DNA from: a virus
Length of the DNA: 42,353 nt
IMG/VR virus record: IMGVR_UViG_3300006931_000017
Span: 1 to 42,353 of that record
Direction: 5' to 3' (one strand)
Positions 32,285-38,576 of this stretch are shown piece by piece. The stretch's first letter is position 1, and each line of letters opens with the position of its first letter. Below the pieces are notes generated by a model. The model was not told where the DNA came from. It saw nothing but the letters and a program-made list of their open reading frames with translations, and did no database searches. Position numbers and translations under genes: made by a program.

Positions 32285-32388
32285 CTTGATAGGTTCGTGA
32301 GCCAGATGGCCTTGAAGAGAGGCGAGCGCAGGTCACGCTTTAGCTTGTAGACCCAGAAATTGAAGGGGTTCAATCTCCATGTTGGCAT
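32281..32388 (-). CDS. Small protein, 35 aa
   Basis: M-P-T-W-R-L-N-P-F-N-F-W-V-Y-K-L-K-R-D-L-R then S-P-L-F-K-A-I-W: aromatic and basic, possibly membrane-surface associated. ATGA overlap with the HAD gene and the TGATATG junction with the upstream gene support translation despite the small size. Confidence 0.55.
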   Translation of the reverse strand: MPTWRLNPFNFWVYKLKRDLRSPLFKAIWLTNLSR

Positions 32389-32389
32389 A

Positions 32390-32701
32390 TCACTTCCTAA
32401 GGCTGAGCAGCAGCTCTTGTACCTTCTTAGCGGCTTCGTTAGCCTCCTCCTCCGTTGGGAACATGTTGCCAAAGCGGAACATCCGGCTGTGAAACTCCAT
32501 AGTCTCATCAAAAATAGTATGACTGACGAAACCATCCGCCGAGATGTACCACACCGACGCTCCATCACGGATATCAGGCTCATCAGCCTTCTCGTTCAGG
32601 GCAGCGATAACCTCGTTGAGCTTGTCGCAGATAAAAGCTCTGGGGTCCGTTTTCTTCCAAAGCTCACTCGTGGTCAGAGGTTCAATCTTTCGCATAGTCA
32701 T
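32390..32701 (-). CDS. Hypothetical phage protein, 103 aa
   Basis: Helical N-terminal half, then V-W-Y-I-S-A-D-G-F-V and R-M-F-R-F-G-N-M-F-P-T-E-E-E-A-N-E-A-A-K-K-V-Q-E. The last segment (F-x-T-E-E-E-A) is a motif I know from small phage and plasmid proteins of unknown function that contain a beta-hairpin and a final helix. An in-frame ATG two codons in has CTATG context. Confidence 0.65.
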   Translation of the reverse strand: MTMRKIEPLTTSELWKKTDPRAFICDKLNEVIAALNEKADEPDIRDGASVWYISADGFVSHTIFDETMEFHSRMFRFGNMFPTEEEANEAAKKVQELLLSLRK

Positions 32702-32702
32702 A

Positions 32703-32885
32703 TCAGTGACGGATGATGAGATAAGCGATGGTCCCGACGACGCTGAGAACGAAGAACGCCGTCACCGTGTAGATGATGATGTCGTCCGATCGCTTGTGCT
32801 GCATCCTGTTCTTCCACTTGGCCCAGGTGCGACGGAACTTTGGGTCTTTTAGGTCCTCTTTCAGCTCTTGGTTGAAGTCCATCAT
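32703..32885 (-). CDS. Membrane peptide, 60 aa
   Basis: Charged N-terminal 35 residues, then one helix (I-I-I-Y-T-V-T-A-F-F-V-L-S-V-V-G-T-I-A-Y-L-I-I). Starts with two consecutive ATG codons. An AGGAGG sits upstream but falls in the coding end of the previous gene, so it may be chance. Confidence 0.65.
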   Translation of the reverse strand: MMDFNQELKEDLKDPKFRRTWAKWKNRMQHKRSDDIIIYTVTAFFVLSVVGTIAYLIIRH

Positions 32886-33058
32886 GCTGATGTTTCCTCC
32901 TTAGGGCTGTTCACCGCGAGATACAGTTCCTTCATCCGCTGCTGAAGCTCCACGACCTCTTGGGCGAGGAAATAAACATAGTTATCTGTCTTGTCCCAGA
33001 ATAGGCCACTGACGTTACGTTTCTTGTTCAGAAGTTCGATGATGTCCTTAGCTTCCAT
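32882..33058 (-). CDS. Hypothetical protein, 58 aa
   Basis: M-E-A-K-D-I-I-E-L-L-N-K-K-R then a short strand (Y-V-Y-F-L-A-Q-E-V-V-E-L-Q-Q-R-M). Starts at ATG 33058 in TGA-T-ATG context 1 nt after the Cys-rich gene. A longer frame runs into that gene and is rejected. Unknown function. Confidence 0.6.
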   Translation of the reverse strand: MEAKDIIELLNKKRNVSGLFWDKTDNYVYFLAQEVVELQQRMKELYLAVNSPKEETSA

Positions 33059-33059
33059 A

Positions 33060-33650
33060 TCAGCTCTCCTGTTGGATGAGTCGGTCGATGGCGGATACCG
33101 CCTCTTTGAATCCATCCCACGGGTAATCGCCCTCTTCACCCACATAATCCTCTTGCGCTTTCTCTACCACTCCCAATGCTTCCTTCAACGCCGCGAGTCT
33201 GGCAGAGGCGAGTTCGCGCTCAATGAAGTCCTTGATACAGTCGAAACTCTTACAGGTATGGGCCATGTCGAGGTCTTTCACTCCAAACTCCTTGAGCAGA
33301 AAGCGGCCCTCGAACCTCTCGCGCCACCCCTCCTTCTCCGCCTCGGCGGTCGTGTCGGGCTTCCCCGTCGAGCAGTAATAGCAAGGCAGAGTAATCTTGT
33401 GGGGTACGCATTTGTCCAAATGAAGGCCGAAGAACTTGTCGTACCCATACTTGATGCCGTGTTCCCGCCACTGGCTGACGCCCATCGGCGCGTCGTCCTC
33501 CTTTTCCGCCTCGACCGCTTCGGGCTTCTTGGGGGAGTGACCTCCGTGACAGACCGAAGGCCAAGCGCAGGAGCCATGCTCACCAGGCTTGTTCCAGGTC
33601 ATACATTTTTCTTTCTCACAGGTGTCGCAGATGTCGTTGGGGGTCGTCAT
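33060..33650 (-). CDS. Cys/His-rich protein, 196 aa (paralogue of the next)
   Basis: The N-terminus has I-C-D-T-C-E-K-E-K-C and further Cys/His (S-C-A-W, V-C-H-G-G-H). Mid-protein C-Y-Y-C adds another knuckle, so two zinc sites are likely. The C-terminal half is helical. The C-x-x-C-E-K-E-K-C start is shared with the 204-aa neighbour, implying duplication. Overlaps that gene by 4 nt. Zinc-binding adaptor or nucleic-acid-binding role possible. Confidence 0.65.
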   Translation of the reverse strand: MTTPNDICDTCEKEKCMTWNKPGEHGSCAWPSVCHGGHSPKKPEAVEAEKEDDAPMGVSQWREHGIKYGYDKFFGLHLDKCVPHKITLPCYYCSTGKPDTTAEAEKEGWRERFEGRFLLKEFGVKDLDMAHTCKSFDCIKDFIERELASARLAALKEALGVVEKAQEDYVGEEGDYPWDGFKEAVSAIDRLIQQES

Positions 33651-34261
33651 AGCATTTCATCCTTCTTAGCTTTCATCGCGGCCACGCAGGCGTTCCAGCC
33701 ACCAGCGCGTAGTCCATCTTCGCAGTCTGAAACAGGTTCGCATGTTGCTCCCGAACATTCGTGTTGGTCGAGTTCCATCATCACCGCCTCCGCTCCTTCC
33801 ACCCGAGCAGCGCGGAGGGCTTCGGCTATTCCGATGAGCAAATTGTGATACGGGATTCTCCCAAGCACGTCGTACATCTTGGGGTAGAGGAAGTTGGCAC
33901 CGACGGCATCCTTAACGATTTCCTTCGCCTGCCTCACGTCGATTTCCTTGTCCCTATCAATGCGCATCGTGTCGGGAGCTTCCGCAGTCGGACTCTTGGT
34001 GGGGGAGTAGTGGCATCCAAGCTGGTGCTTCTCGCCACGGCTAGGCCAAACGTGACAGGCGCGGCATCGGTCGTTCGGATAAGGCGGTTCCTTCTCCTCC
34101 TCCTCCTGATGGCCGTGGCAGTGCAGGTGGTCTTGGTCTTTACACTCAGACGTAGCGTGGTAGCAGGGGGCGTCAGGCTTACAGCGTTCACATTTCTCCT
34201 TCTCGCAGATATCGCAGTTAGGCATAGCGGATGGCCTATCGATTTTCTTCTCTTTGGTCAT
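33647..34261 (-). CDS. Cys/His-rich protein, 204 aa
   Basis: After a basic start comes C-D-I-C-E-K-E-K-C-E-R-C and a dense His/Cys region (S-E-C-K-D-Q-D-H-L-H-C-H-G-H, C-R-A-C-H), about 16 Cys and His in the first 85 residues, then a helical C-terminal domain with more Cys. Likely binds several zinc ions. Predicted to start exactly at the ATG by a TAAAAT element 6 nt upstream (leaderless). It lies directly downstream of the large structured RNA. Confidence 0.65.
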   Translation of the reverse strand: MTKEKKIDRPSAMPNCDICEKEKCERCKPDAPCYHATSECKDQDHLHCHGHQEEEEKEPPYPNDRCRACHVWPSRGEKHQLGCHYSPTKSPTAEAPDTMRIDRDKEIDVRQAKEIVKDAVGANFLYPKMYDVLGRIPYHNLLIGIAEALRAARVEGAEAVMMELDQHECSGATCEPVSDCEDGLRAGGWNACVAAMKAKKDEML

Positions 34262-34266
34262 ATCCC

Positions 34267-34312
34267 TATTTTAGTCCCTCCTTACAAGGCATGGTTTTAT
34301 TTTAGTCCCTCC
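34267..34312 (-). promoter_or_regulatory. Twin 15-bp repeats with -10-like TAAAAT
   Basis: TATTTTAGTCCCTCC occurs at 34267-34281 and 34298-34312, 31 bp apart (three helical turns). On the minus strand each reads GGAGGGACTAAAATA. The copy nearer the Cys-rich gene places TAAAAT six bases before its ATG. They may be paired operators or tandem promoters. Confidence 0.5.
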
Positions 34313-34344
34313 CATCCTGGAAGATGAGAAGGTGGTTGAGCTAA

Positions 34345-34915
34345 CGCCAACACTTGTGACCCAGAAGATTATCTTTCAGGTACCTATCCACTAGGAATTA
34401 CACAGGTGTTGGCGGCAGCTCTCGAACCTCCCCGAAGCCATGCGTGTGACTCCAGTGAGGTTCGAGGTGCCTGCTGCAAGGGCCTGCGGTTTTACCCGCC
34501 TCGGTCCGTCAGATTTGGGTCAGCTGCGGTGAAGCTTCCGACTCTGTAGCTAACGGACCGAGGCGACCCACCGATGATGTGGCGGAATGATGCCCACCAT
34601 CAGCGTGCCGCCGGAGAGGGAGAAGAAGGTCGGTTGCCCTGTTGACTGGCTTGTACCTCCGCCGTCACTTAGGACTGTCTTCTCTTATTCCTCTCCGGCG
34701 ACAGCGGTATCAGAGACACCGCAGGTCGCTGGTCATGCTGGCTTGGCTAACATCGTTCCTCCGAAGAGGACCGTGGTGACTACCTCACGGTAGCCACGAC
34801 CGCACGACCGTTGGGCTTGCGCCCATGGAGAGTAATGAATATATGCCTGGAAAGATGCACCTTTCCATTCTAGGCTTGGGGAATCGCACCCCGATATCCT
34901 CATTACTCCCCATGG
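34345..34915 (-). ncRNA. Large ornate structured RNA (candidate)
   Basis: About 570 nt, gene-free, nearly all in stems. Read on the minus strand from 34915: a 16-bp arm (34915-34900 with 34838-34823, one mismatch) enclosing hairpins GGAAAG/CTTTCC within GCCT/AGGC and GGGG/CCCC; GGGC-GCAA-GCCC (34824-34813); CGTGG-CTACC-GTGA-GGTAG-CCACG (34798-34772); TCCTC-TTCG-GAGGA (34770-34757); GCGAC-GCGGT hairpin (34729-34698); an 11+7-bp arm (34700-34690 and 34684-34678 with 34626-34609); a 13-bp perfect arm (34565-34553 with 34509-34497); a 10-bp arm with outer GCAGC (34477-34415); a 14-bp arm with one G-U (34414-34401 with 34358-34345). GNRA and UUCG loops appear only on this strand. Size and style resemble ROOL/GOLLD RNAs, but the family is not established. 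Confidence 0.8.
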
Positions 34916-34917
34916 AC

Positions 34918-34931
34918 GGCCCACGTGGGCC
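34918..34931. other. 14-bp perfect palindrome next to the RNA
   Basis: GGCCCACGTGGGCC reads the same on both strands. It starts inside the stop codon of the lipoprotein gene and ends 2 nt from the outer arm of the structured RNA. It could be a processing stem, a protein site, or the first helix of the RNA. Confidence 0.6.
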
Positions 34932-35308
34932 TACTCCAAGTCAATGTCAGGAATGATGACGGACGGTTTGAAGATGACCCGGTAGAAGTGATCGTTGGCC
35001 TTCTTGGGTTCGACCTGTTCGACGAAATAGGTCACGTTGTCGGATAGTCCGAGGAAATGCTTCTTGTAGGCGTCAGGTCCTGTTTTGCACGTCACGGAGA
35101 GCTCTCCAGAAGGGTCGTTATTGCCGAGCGAGCACCGACCTTCTATCTCAAGCATGTAGTCCCCAGTGATACCGTTGTAGAACACGATTCGACGGTCAAC
35201 CTCGAATTGGTCTGCGGCCTGTGAGATGTTGTAGGACACGGTACCCGCGTCAGAGCAGCCTGCTCCGATGAGAAGCAATAGTCCTGTGAGAGTGAGTAAC
35301 TTTTTCAT
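34931..35308 (-). CDS. Beta-sandwich lipoprotein, 125 aa
   Basis: A lipoprotein signal M-K-K-L-L-T-L-T-G-L-L-L-L-I-G-A-G-C (lipid Cys18) precedes a beta-rich domain with V-S-Y-N-I-S-Q-A-A-D-Q-F, R-R-I-V-F-Y-N-G-I-T-G-D-Y, C-S-L-G-N-N-D and H-F-L-G-L-S-D-N-V-T-Y-F-V. I recognise this as the beta-sandwich protein widespread in phages, usually without a signal peptide or with a short one. It would sit on the outer face of a membrane. Superinfection exclusion is an attractive but unproven role. A longer frame with 15 extra N-terminal residues overlaps the upstream gene's stop and is not used. Confidence 0.8.
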   Translation of the reverse strand: MKKLLTLTGLLLLIGAGCSDAGTVSYNISQAADQFEVDRRIVFYNGITGDYMLEIEGRCSLGNNDPSGELSVTCKTGPDAYKKHFLGLSDNVTYFVEQVEPKKANDHFYRVIFKPSVIIPDIDLE

Positions 35309-35319
35309 AATGTCTATGA

Positions 35320-35412
35320 TTATTTCCTCTTCGGCCTGTTCTTCTGTCCCCACTTCCTCATGTTCTCGGTCTTGCGCTTGTACCTCTCGATGGGACTGAG
35401 CTTGGAGCGCAT
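35320..35412 (-). CDS. Small basic protein, 30 aa
   Basis: M-R-S-K-L-S-P-I-E-R-Y-K-R-K-T-E-N then M-R-K-W-G-Q-K-N-R-P-K-R-K: about half Lys/Arg. It lies between two well supported genes and has a purine-rich AAGGTGA 1 nt before its ATG, too close for a normal Shine-Dalgarno. Probably nucleic-acid binding if expressed. Confidence 0.5.
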   Translation of the reverse strand: MRSKLSPIERYKRKTENMRKWGQKNRPKRK

Positions 35413-35419
35413 GTCACCT

Positions 35420-35653
35420 TCATTCGACTTTATACTTATGATCCAACTTCATCTTCAAGGCGTCGCAGGCTTCTTCGATGGTCAGGCCACGACCTACGAC
35501 AACGTAGGTATCCACGAGTGCCCTGACATCATAGCCGTATTCCACATCAGGGAATCCCATCTGGGTCGGATAGATAAAATCCGGCGAGATGGTGAAACGT
35601 CCCGTGGCCTTAGGCACCTTCTGGAGATGGGCGATGAGATCGGTAGGGGACAT
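35420..35653 (-). CDS. Hypothetical protein, 77 aa
   Basis: M-S-P-T-D-L-I-A-H-L-Q-K-V then F-T-I-S-P-D-F-I-Y-P, D-V-R-A-L-V-D-T-Y-V-V-V-G-R-G-L-T-I-E-E-A: mixed alpha/beta, with a final helix after T-I-E-E-A. Starts at ATG 35653 (the frame is open further upstream into the next gene). Unknown. Confidence 0.6.
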   Translation of the reverse strand: MSPTDLIAHLQKVPKATGRFTISPDFIYPTQMGFPDVEYGYDVRALVDTYVVVGRGLTIEEACDALKMKLDHKYKVE

Positions 35654-35655
35654 AT

Positions 35656-35784
35656 TCACCCCCTCATCTCCTCCATCCTCTCGATGAGTTCCGCACACGC
35701 CTCTTGCGCCAGTTCTGAATTGTCCACTTTCCGCAGGGCGTGGAGGATGTTCTGAGCTTGGTCGATGAGTCCGTCGAGGAGCAT
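35656..35784 (-). CDS. Small helical protein, 42 aa
   Basis: M-L-L-D-G-L-I-D-Q-A-Q-N-I-L then an acidic helix ending R-M-E-E-M-R-G. The stop is 2 nt before the next start. Fits the packed operon and its codon use, no family seen. Confidence 0.55.
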   Translation of the reverse strand: MLLDGLIDQAQNILHALRKVDNSELAQEACAELIERMEEMRG

Positions 35785-35787
35785 AGT

Positions 35788-35964
35788 TTATTTCAAGAAC
35801 ATCTTAGCAGCAGCCACCACATCATCAGTGAAAGCCTTTGCGCACATCTTCATGATTTCTTCTGCTGACTTTTTCCTATCTTCTTCTGAAAGTTGAGACA
35901 TGAAAACCTCCATCCAAACGGCGGTAAGGACTTGGCGTTGTTCGATGTTAAGTTTGAGAAACAT
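35788..35964 (-). CDS. Hypothetical helical protein, 58 aa
   Basis: M-F-L-K-L-N-I-E-Q-R-Q-V-L then E-E-D-R-K-K-S-A-E-E-I-M. ATG 35964 is preferred to an upstream TTG at 35991 that would overlap the next gene. Gap of 3 nt to the downstream gene. Confidence 0.6.
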   Translation of the reverse strand: MFLKLNIEQRQVLTAVWMEVFMSQLSEEDRKKSAEEIMKMCAKAFTDDVVAAAKMFLK

Positions 35965-35987
35965 ATCGATTTTTCTTCTTGATTCGA

Positions 35988-36317
35988 TCAAGTCACTTTA
36001 GCAAGTTCATGTGCCTTCAGGATTTCTTGGAGACGTTGGATGGTGCCGGGTCCGAATTTCTCTTCTACCGCGTTCATCAGGCATCCCAACATGGCGAGGA
36101 GAGCGGAACCTTTGCCGATTAGCGCAAGCTGACCTCCGACAGCGACAATGCCACCTTTCCCAGTGAAGGTGTGGGGTTTATCGGAAGCGTATTCGATGGT
36201 GATTTTAACATCGGGAAGGTTCTCCTCTCCTTTGTTGGCAAGTTCCTCAAGTACCTTGGGGTCCATCGATTGTAACTTCTTAGCGAGTTCGAGTTCGCTC
36301 ATGTCTGCGAAGTCCAT
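35988..36317 (-). CDS. Hypothetical protein, 109 aa
   Basis: Helical acidic start (M-S-E-L-E-L-A-K-K-L-Q-S-M), a beta segment (D-V-K-I-T-I-E-Y-A-S-D-K-P-H-T-F) and a Gly/Ala-rich hydrophobic stretch (G-K-G-G-I-V-A-V-G-G-Q-L-A-L-I-G) near 53-68, then a final helix. The hydrophobic stretch is too Gly-rich for a typical membrane span. Unknown function. Confidence 0.6.
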   Translation of the reverse strand: MDFADMSELELAKKLQSMDPKVLEELANKGEENLPDVKITIEYASDKPHTFTGKGGIVAVGGQLALIGKGSALLAMLGCLMNAVEEKFGPGTIQRLQEILKAHELAKVT

Positions 36318-36319
36318 AT

Positions 36320-36556
36320 TTACGCTTTCTTCAATCCGCTTTTTATTAGCTGGCTTCGTATGTTCTTGAGGGCACGCCTGTTGCTCACCGTATTGCCGAA
36401 GAAGACGATAGGTCGCGTGGGGTCAGGAGGCGTGGCACGCCAGTGTGATTTGCCTGTCTTGCGTATCTGCCAGCCTATCGAGGCGAGATGACGGACGATA
36501 CTCTTTATCTCAGATTTGCCGTCCACAGTCAGGACCAATAGCCTAGTTTCTCGCAC
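36320..36556 (-). CDS. HicA-like small protein, 78 aa
   Basis: I-V-R-H-L-A-S-I-G-W-Q-I-R-K-T-G-K-S-H-W-R-A (about 20-41) has the double-stranded RNA-binding-like alpha-beta pattern of HicA toxins, where a conserved G-S-H-x-x-(Y/F) holds the catalytic His. Here it is K-S-H-W, with His38 retained. No HicB antitoxin gene is adjacent, so this may be an orphan or RNA-binding derivative, a pattern seen in phages. GTG start at 36556 overlaps the upstream gene by 28 nt. Confidence 0.55.
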   Translation of the reverse strand: MRETRLLVLTVDGKSEIKSIVRHLASIGWQIRKTGKSHWRATPPDPTRPIVFFGNTVSNRRALKNIRSQLIKSGLKKA

Positions 36557-36681
36557 AGCTCATCGAGGATGGCGAGGTTCTTCACATCACCGTCACGTTC
36601 GGCTTCGTTGCGCTGGGCGGTGACTGATTCCATGATGATGTCGATCTCGTTCTCGGTGAATTCTCGCTCAAACCTTGGCAT
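36529..36681 (-). CDS. Small acidic helical protein, 50 aa
   Basis: M-P-R-F-E-R-E-F-T-E-N-E-I-D-I-I then E-S-V-T-A-Q-R-N-E-A-E-R, ending C-E-K-L-G-Y-W-S. It overlaps both neighbours (14 and 28 nt), consistent with coupled translation in this operon. Unknown. Confidence 0.5.
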   Translation of the reverse strand: MPRFEREFTENEIDIIMESVTAQRNEAERDGDVKNLAILDELCEKLGYWS

Positions 36682-37051
36682 ATTTTTCCAATGCTTTATC
36701 GAGTTTAGAGAAGTCCTGCTCTCCTTCAAGCCAAGGGCCGTAAGTGATGTTTGTCGCTGCCTTCGTGATCGCGTCAGCAATCGAATAGGTCTTGAGATTC
36801 GTGACCTCGATTTGAGCCATCTCGTAGTACGTCGTCTTATCGAAAATCTTAGGCCACTCGAAGTGGTCAGACGGGTCGATGACGACGTTACCCATTTCAA
36901 TCCAGGCGTGTCCGATGGGCTTGTTATACGTCTCGGTTCCTGGCTTGTTGCCGATTACCTCGCCATGAACAAGACGGAGTTCTCTGTTCGATACATTGTG
37001 GAACAATGTCTTGAAAGCGGCCTCGTAGCAGTTGCCGAATTTCTTTTTCAT
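36668..37051 (-). CDS. Transglutaminase/NlpC-like cysteine protein, 127 aa
   Basis: A Cys-His-Asp pattern: Cys8 in F-G-N-C-Y-E-A-A, His48 in G-H-A-W-I-E, Asp59 in V-V-I-D-P-S, in the order found in papain-like/transglutaminase folds. Phages carry many such small proteins of unknown substrate. No signal peptide, so it acts in the cytoplasm, perhaps on a host protein. Distinct from the longer papain-like peptidase in the lysis cassette. Confidence 0.65.
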   Translation of the reverse strand: MKKKFGNCYEAAFKTLFHNVSNRELRLVHGEVIGNKPGTETYNKPIGHAWIEMGNVVIDPSDHFEWPKIFDKTTYYEMAQIEVTNLKTYSIADAITKAATNITYGPWLEGEQDFSKLDKALEKYAKV

Positions 37052-37053
37052 AT

Positions 37054-37119
37054 TCAGTCCCTCGAATCCAACAGCAACACTCCCTCTTTGCCCACGGCTG
37101 ACCGATTGAGTTGGAACAT
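37054..37119 (-). CDS. Possible leader peptide, 21 aa
   Basis: M-F-Q-L-N-R-S-A-V-G-K-E-G-V-L-L-L-D-S-R-D then TGA, 2 nt before the next ATG, with CTATG context and an A-rich CTAAAAATAAAA upstream. It could be a leader controlling the transglutaminase-like gene, or merely untranslated spacer. Confidence 0.3.
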   Translation of the reverse strand: MFQLNRSAVGKEGVLLLDSRD

Positions 37120-37130
37120 AGGTTTTATTT

Positions 37131-37670
37131 TTAGGGATTTGAAAGACGTTCGAGCTTGGCGGTGAGTTCCACGTGAATCTTTTTCAGGTCTTCCAAGGAA
37201 TATCCAGGGTGCTGAGCCGCGTCCCGTTCCAGCTGTTCGTACCAAGATAATCCGTTCTCTTGGATCAGTTTCCTCGCGTAGACATTGAGCATCCCGCCTC
37301 GGTAGGTGTTGCAGGCGGGATCCTGAGGCTTCAGGTTCCGTTCGTCGAAGTCCAGCTTGCCGTGGAAGTGATGACCTGCGTGAACCTCTCTCCATGGGAA
37401 TTTCTTGGAACAGGTGTAGCAAGAGACGTAGCCGAAGAAGTCGGCGTCCTTCCTGCGGATCCACTCTGACATGAGCTTCCAGCACTTGGCGTGCAATGTC
37501 TTGAGTTGGGACTTTTGATAGGTCTTGCTCGCCAACTTCCTTTCAAGACGCTTCGTGTTCTTCTCTTCCTTCCGCAGCCTGAGCTTCTCCCGATAATGGA
37601 AGAAGCACAGGCGCATCAGGCCGTAGCGTTTCTTGTCGCAGCCGTCCAGCTTACAGAGGGTCTTTCGCAT
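37131..37670 (-). CDS. ninG: NinG-like recombination protein, 179 aa
   Basis: Probable Holliday-junction/recombination nuclease related to lambda NinG (Rap). An N-terminal zinc knuckle (C-K-L-D-G-C then C-F-F-H) precedes a basic coiled region, then C-Y-T-C-S-K-K-F-P-W-R-E-V-H-A-G-H-H-F (about 86-104) and D-F-D-E-R-N-L-K-P-Q and C-N-T-Y-R-G-G, the HNH-like core of NinG. ATG 37670 overlaps the stop of the upstream gene. Lies next to the ssDNA-binding-like gene, forming a small recombination module. Confidence 0.85.
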   Translation of the reverse strand: MRKTLCKLDGCDKKRYGLMRLCFFHYREKLRLRKEEKNTKRLERKLASKTYQKSQLKTLHAKCWKLMSEWIRRKDADFFGYVSCYTCSKKFPWREVHAGHHFHGKLDFDERNLKPQDPACNTYRGGMLNVYARKLIQENGLSWYEQLERDAAQHPGYSLEDLKKIHVELTAKLERLSNP

Positions 37671-37831
37671 CACTCCGTCTCCACCGTGACGTGCAGGAGC
37701 TTGTTCACGGCCCCCTCAGAGAGCTTGGCGATGGTCGAGAGGTCTTCCAAGGGGACGGAGAGCTGGACGACGCTTTCTCCGTCTGCATCCGTGCTGACAC
37801 GCTTCAGGGCGGCGTTGAAAGTGAGTTGCAT
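37670..37831 (-). CDS. Hypothetical protein, 53 aa
   Basis: M-Q-L-T-F-N-A-A-L-K-R-V-S-T then V-Q-L-S-V-P-L-E-D-L-S-T-I-A, ending V-T-V-E-T-E: a small beta-alpha-beta protein. Its TGA overlaps the ninG start. Function unknown. Confidence 0.6.
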   Translation of the reverse strand: MQLTFNAALKRVSTDADGESVVQLSVPLEDLSTIAKLSEGAVNKLLHVTVETE

Positions 37832-37840
37832 AGGTTCAGG

Positions 37841-38302
37841 TTAGAAGGAGATACCGTCCCCCGTCGGTTTCATCTTGCTCGGCAGGACACTGACCACGTT
37901 GTTATAAACCTTGCCGGAGCCGGAGGTCTTCTGGCTCAACACGACCCGAAGGTTCTTGCCGATGAGCGCGTTCAGCTCCTTGGCTCCGAAGTTGGCGCAC
38001 TCCTCCTTGGTCAGCTCACGGCCCATGACGGCTGCGATGATGGTGTAGAGCGTCGAAGCCTTCTTCTCGCCGCCGGGCTTGACGTACGGAGCCGCCTCCT
38101 TCCACACCAGACGCCCCTTGTGCGGCTCGTCCTCGATTTGGAAGGTGAAGTCGAACACCTGCTTATCCGTGCCGTCCTCATTCTTGAAATAGCTCGTCTT
38201 GTCCTGGATATCCTTGATGGTCACTTCGTAAGCGTCACTCGGAAGGACATCGAAAGTCTTGGTCTCGGACTTCGGGAAGCTGAACTCGTTGGAGATGGGC
38301 AT
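37841..38302 (-). CDS. Single-stranded DNA-binding-like protein (OB fold), 153 aa
   Basis: F-D-V-L-P-S-D-A-Y-E-V-T-I-K-D-I-Q-D (17-34), V-F-D-F-T-F-Q-I-E-D-E-P (49-60), K-G-R-L-V-W-K, a helical insert, and N-L-R-V-V-L-S-Q-K, V-Y-N-N-V-V-S-V-L: a strand order like phage OB-fold ssDNA-binding proteins (DUF669-type). It would coat single-stranded DNA in replication or recombination, matching the neighbouring ninG and the primase on the other arm. Assigned by fold pattern only. Confidence 0.6.
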   Translation of the reverse strand: MPISNEFSFPKSETKTFDVLPSDAYEVTIKDIQDKTSYFKNEDGTDKQVFDFTFQIEDEPHKGRLVWKEAAPYVKPGGEKKASTLYTIIAAVMGRELTKEECANFGAKELNALIGKNLRVVLSQKTSGSGKVYNNVVSVLPSKMKPTGDGISF

Positions 38303-38310
38303 TGGGATGA

Positions 38311-38574
38311 TTAGTGCGGCGCATTGGCCTTAATGGATTCGATGAGTGCCTGTGTCCTGATTTCGATCCGCTCTTCGACCCTCCGACGAAGCTCCGTCCA
38401 GACCTCCAGAACTTCCTCCGTATCAAGGGACGTCGGTACTTCCTCGCTCTCGCTCTCAAAGAGGGTCGTCGAGGTGAATCTGGCCCCTCCGTATGTCTCA
38501 TGCTGGATGGTCTTCGTCAGAGCTACGGAAACCCCCTTGGTCCTCTCCGTCTTCTTCGGCCTTCTTTTTGCCAT
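38311..38574 (-). CDS. Hypothetical phage protein, 87 aa
   Basis: Basic N-terminus (M-A-K-R-R-P-K-K-T-E), then I-Q-H-E-T-Y-G-G-A-R-F-T-S-T-T-L-F-E-S-E and a charged helix V-W-T-E-L-R-R-R-V-E-E-R. The Y-G-G-x-x-F-T-S-T-T-L/F pattern is familiar from early phage genes next to SSB-like genes, function unknown. Start at ATG 38574. A longer frame overlaps the upstream gene. Confidence 0.6.
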   Translation of the reverse strand: MAKRRPKKTERTKGVSVALTKTIQHETYGGARFTSTTLFESESEEVPTSLDTEEVLEVWTELRRRVEERIEIRTQALIESIKANAPH

Positions 38575-38576
38575 AC

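Noticed and set aside
32886-32905. AGGAGG before the 60-aa membrane peptide as a Shine-Dalgarno site
   Set aside because: The spacing is long and the bases are coding for the Glu-Glu end of the upstream gene. No other gene here has such a site.
34415-34477. tRNA-like GGTTCGAG in both orientations
   Set aside because: The motif is half of a 10-bp stem, not a T-loop. There is no acceptor or anticodon arm around it.
34587-34793. A 68-codon plus-strand frame inside the 34.3-34.9 kb block
   Set aside because: It spans both strands of several stems of the structured RNA and is on the strand opposite to the operon.
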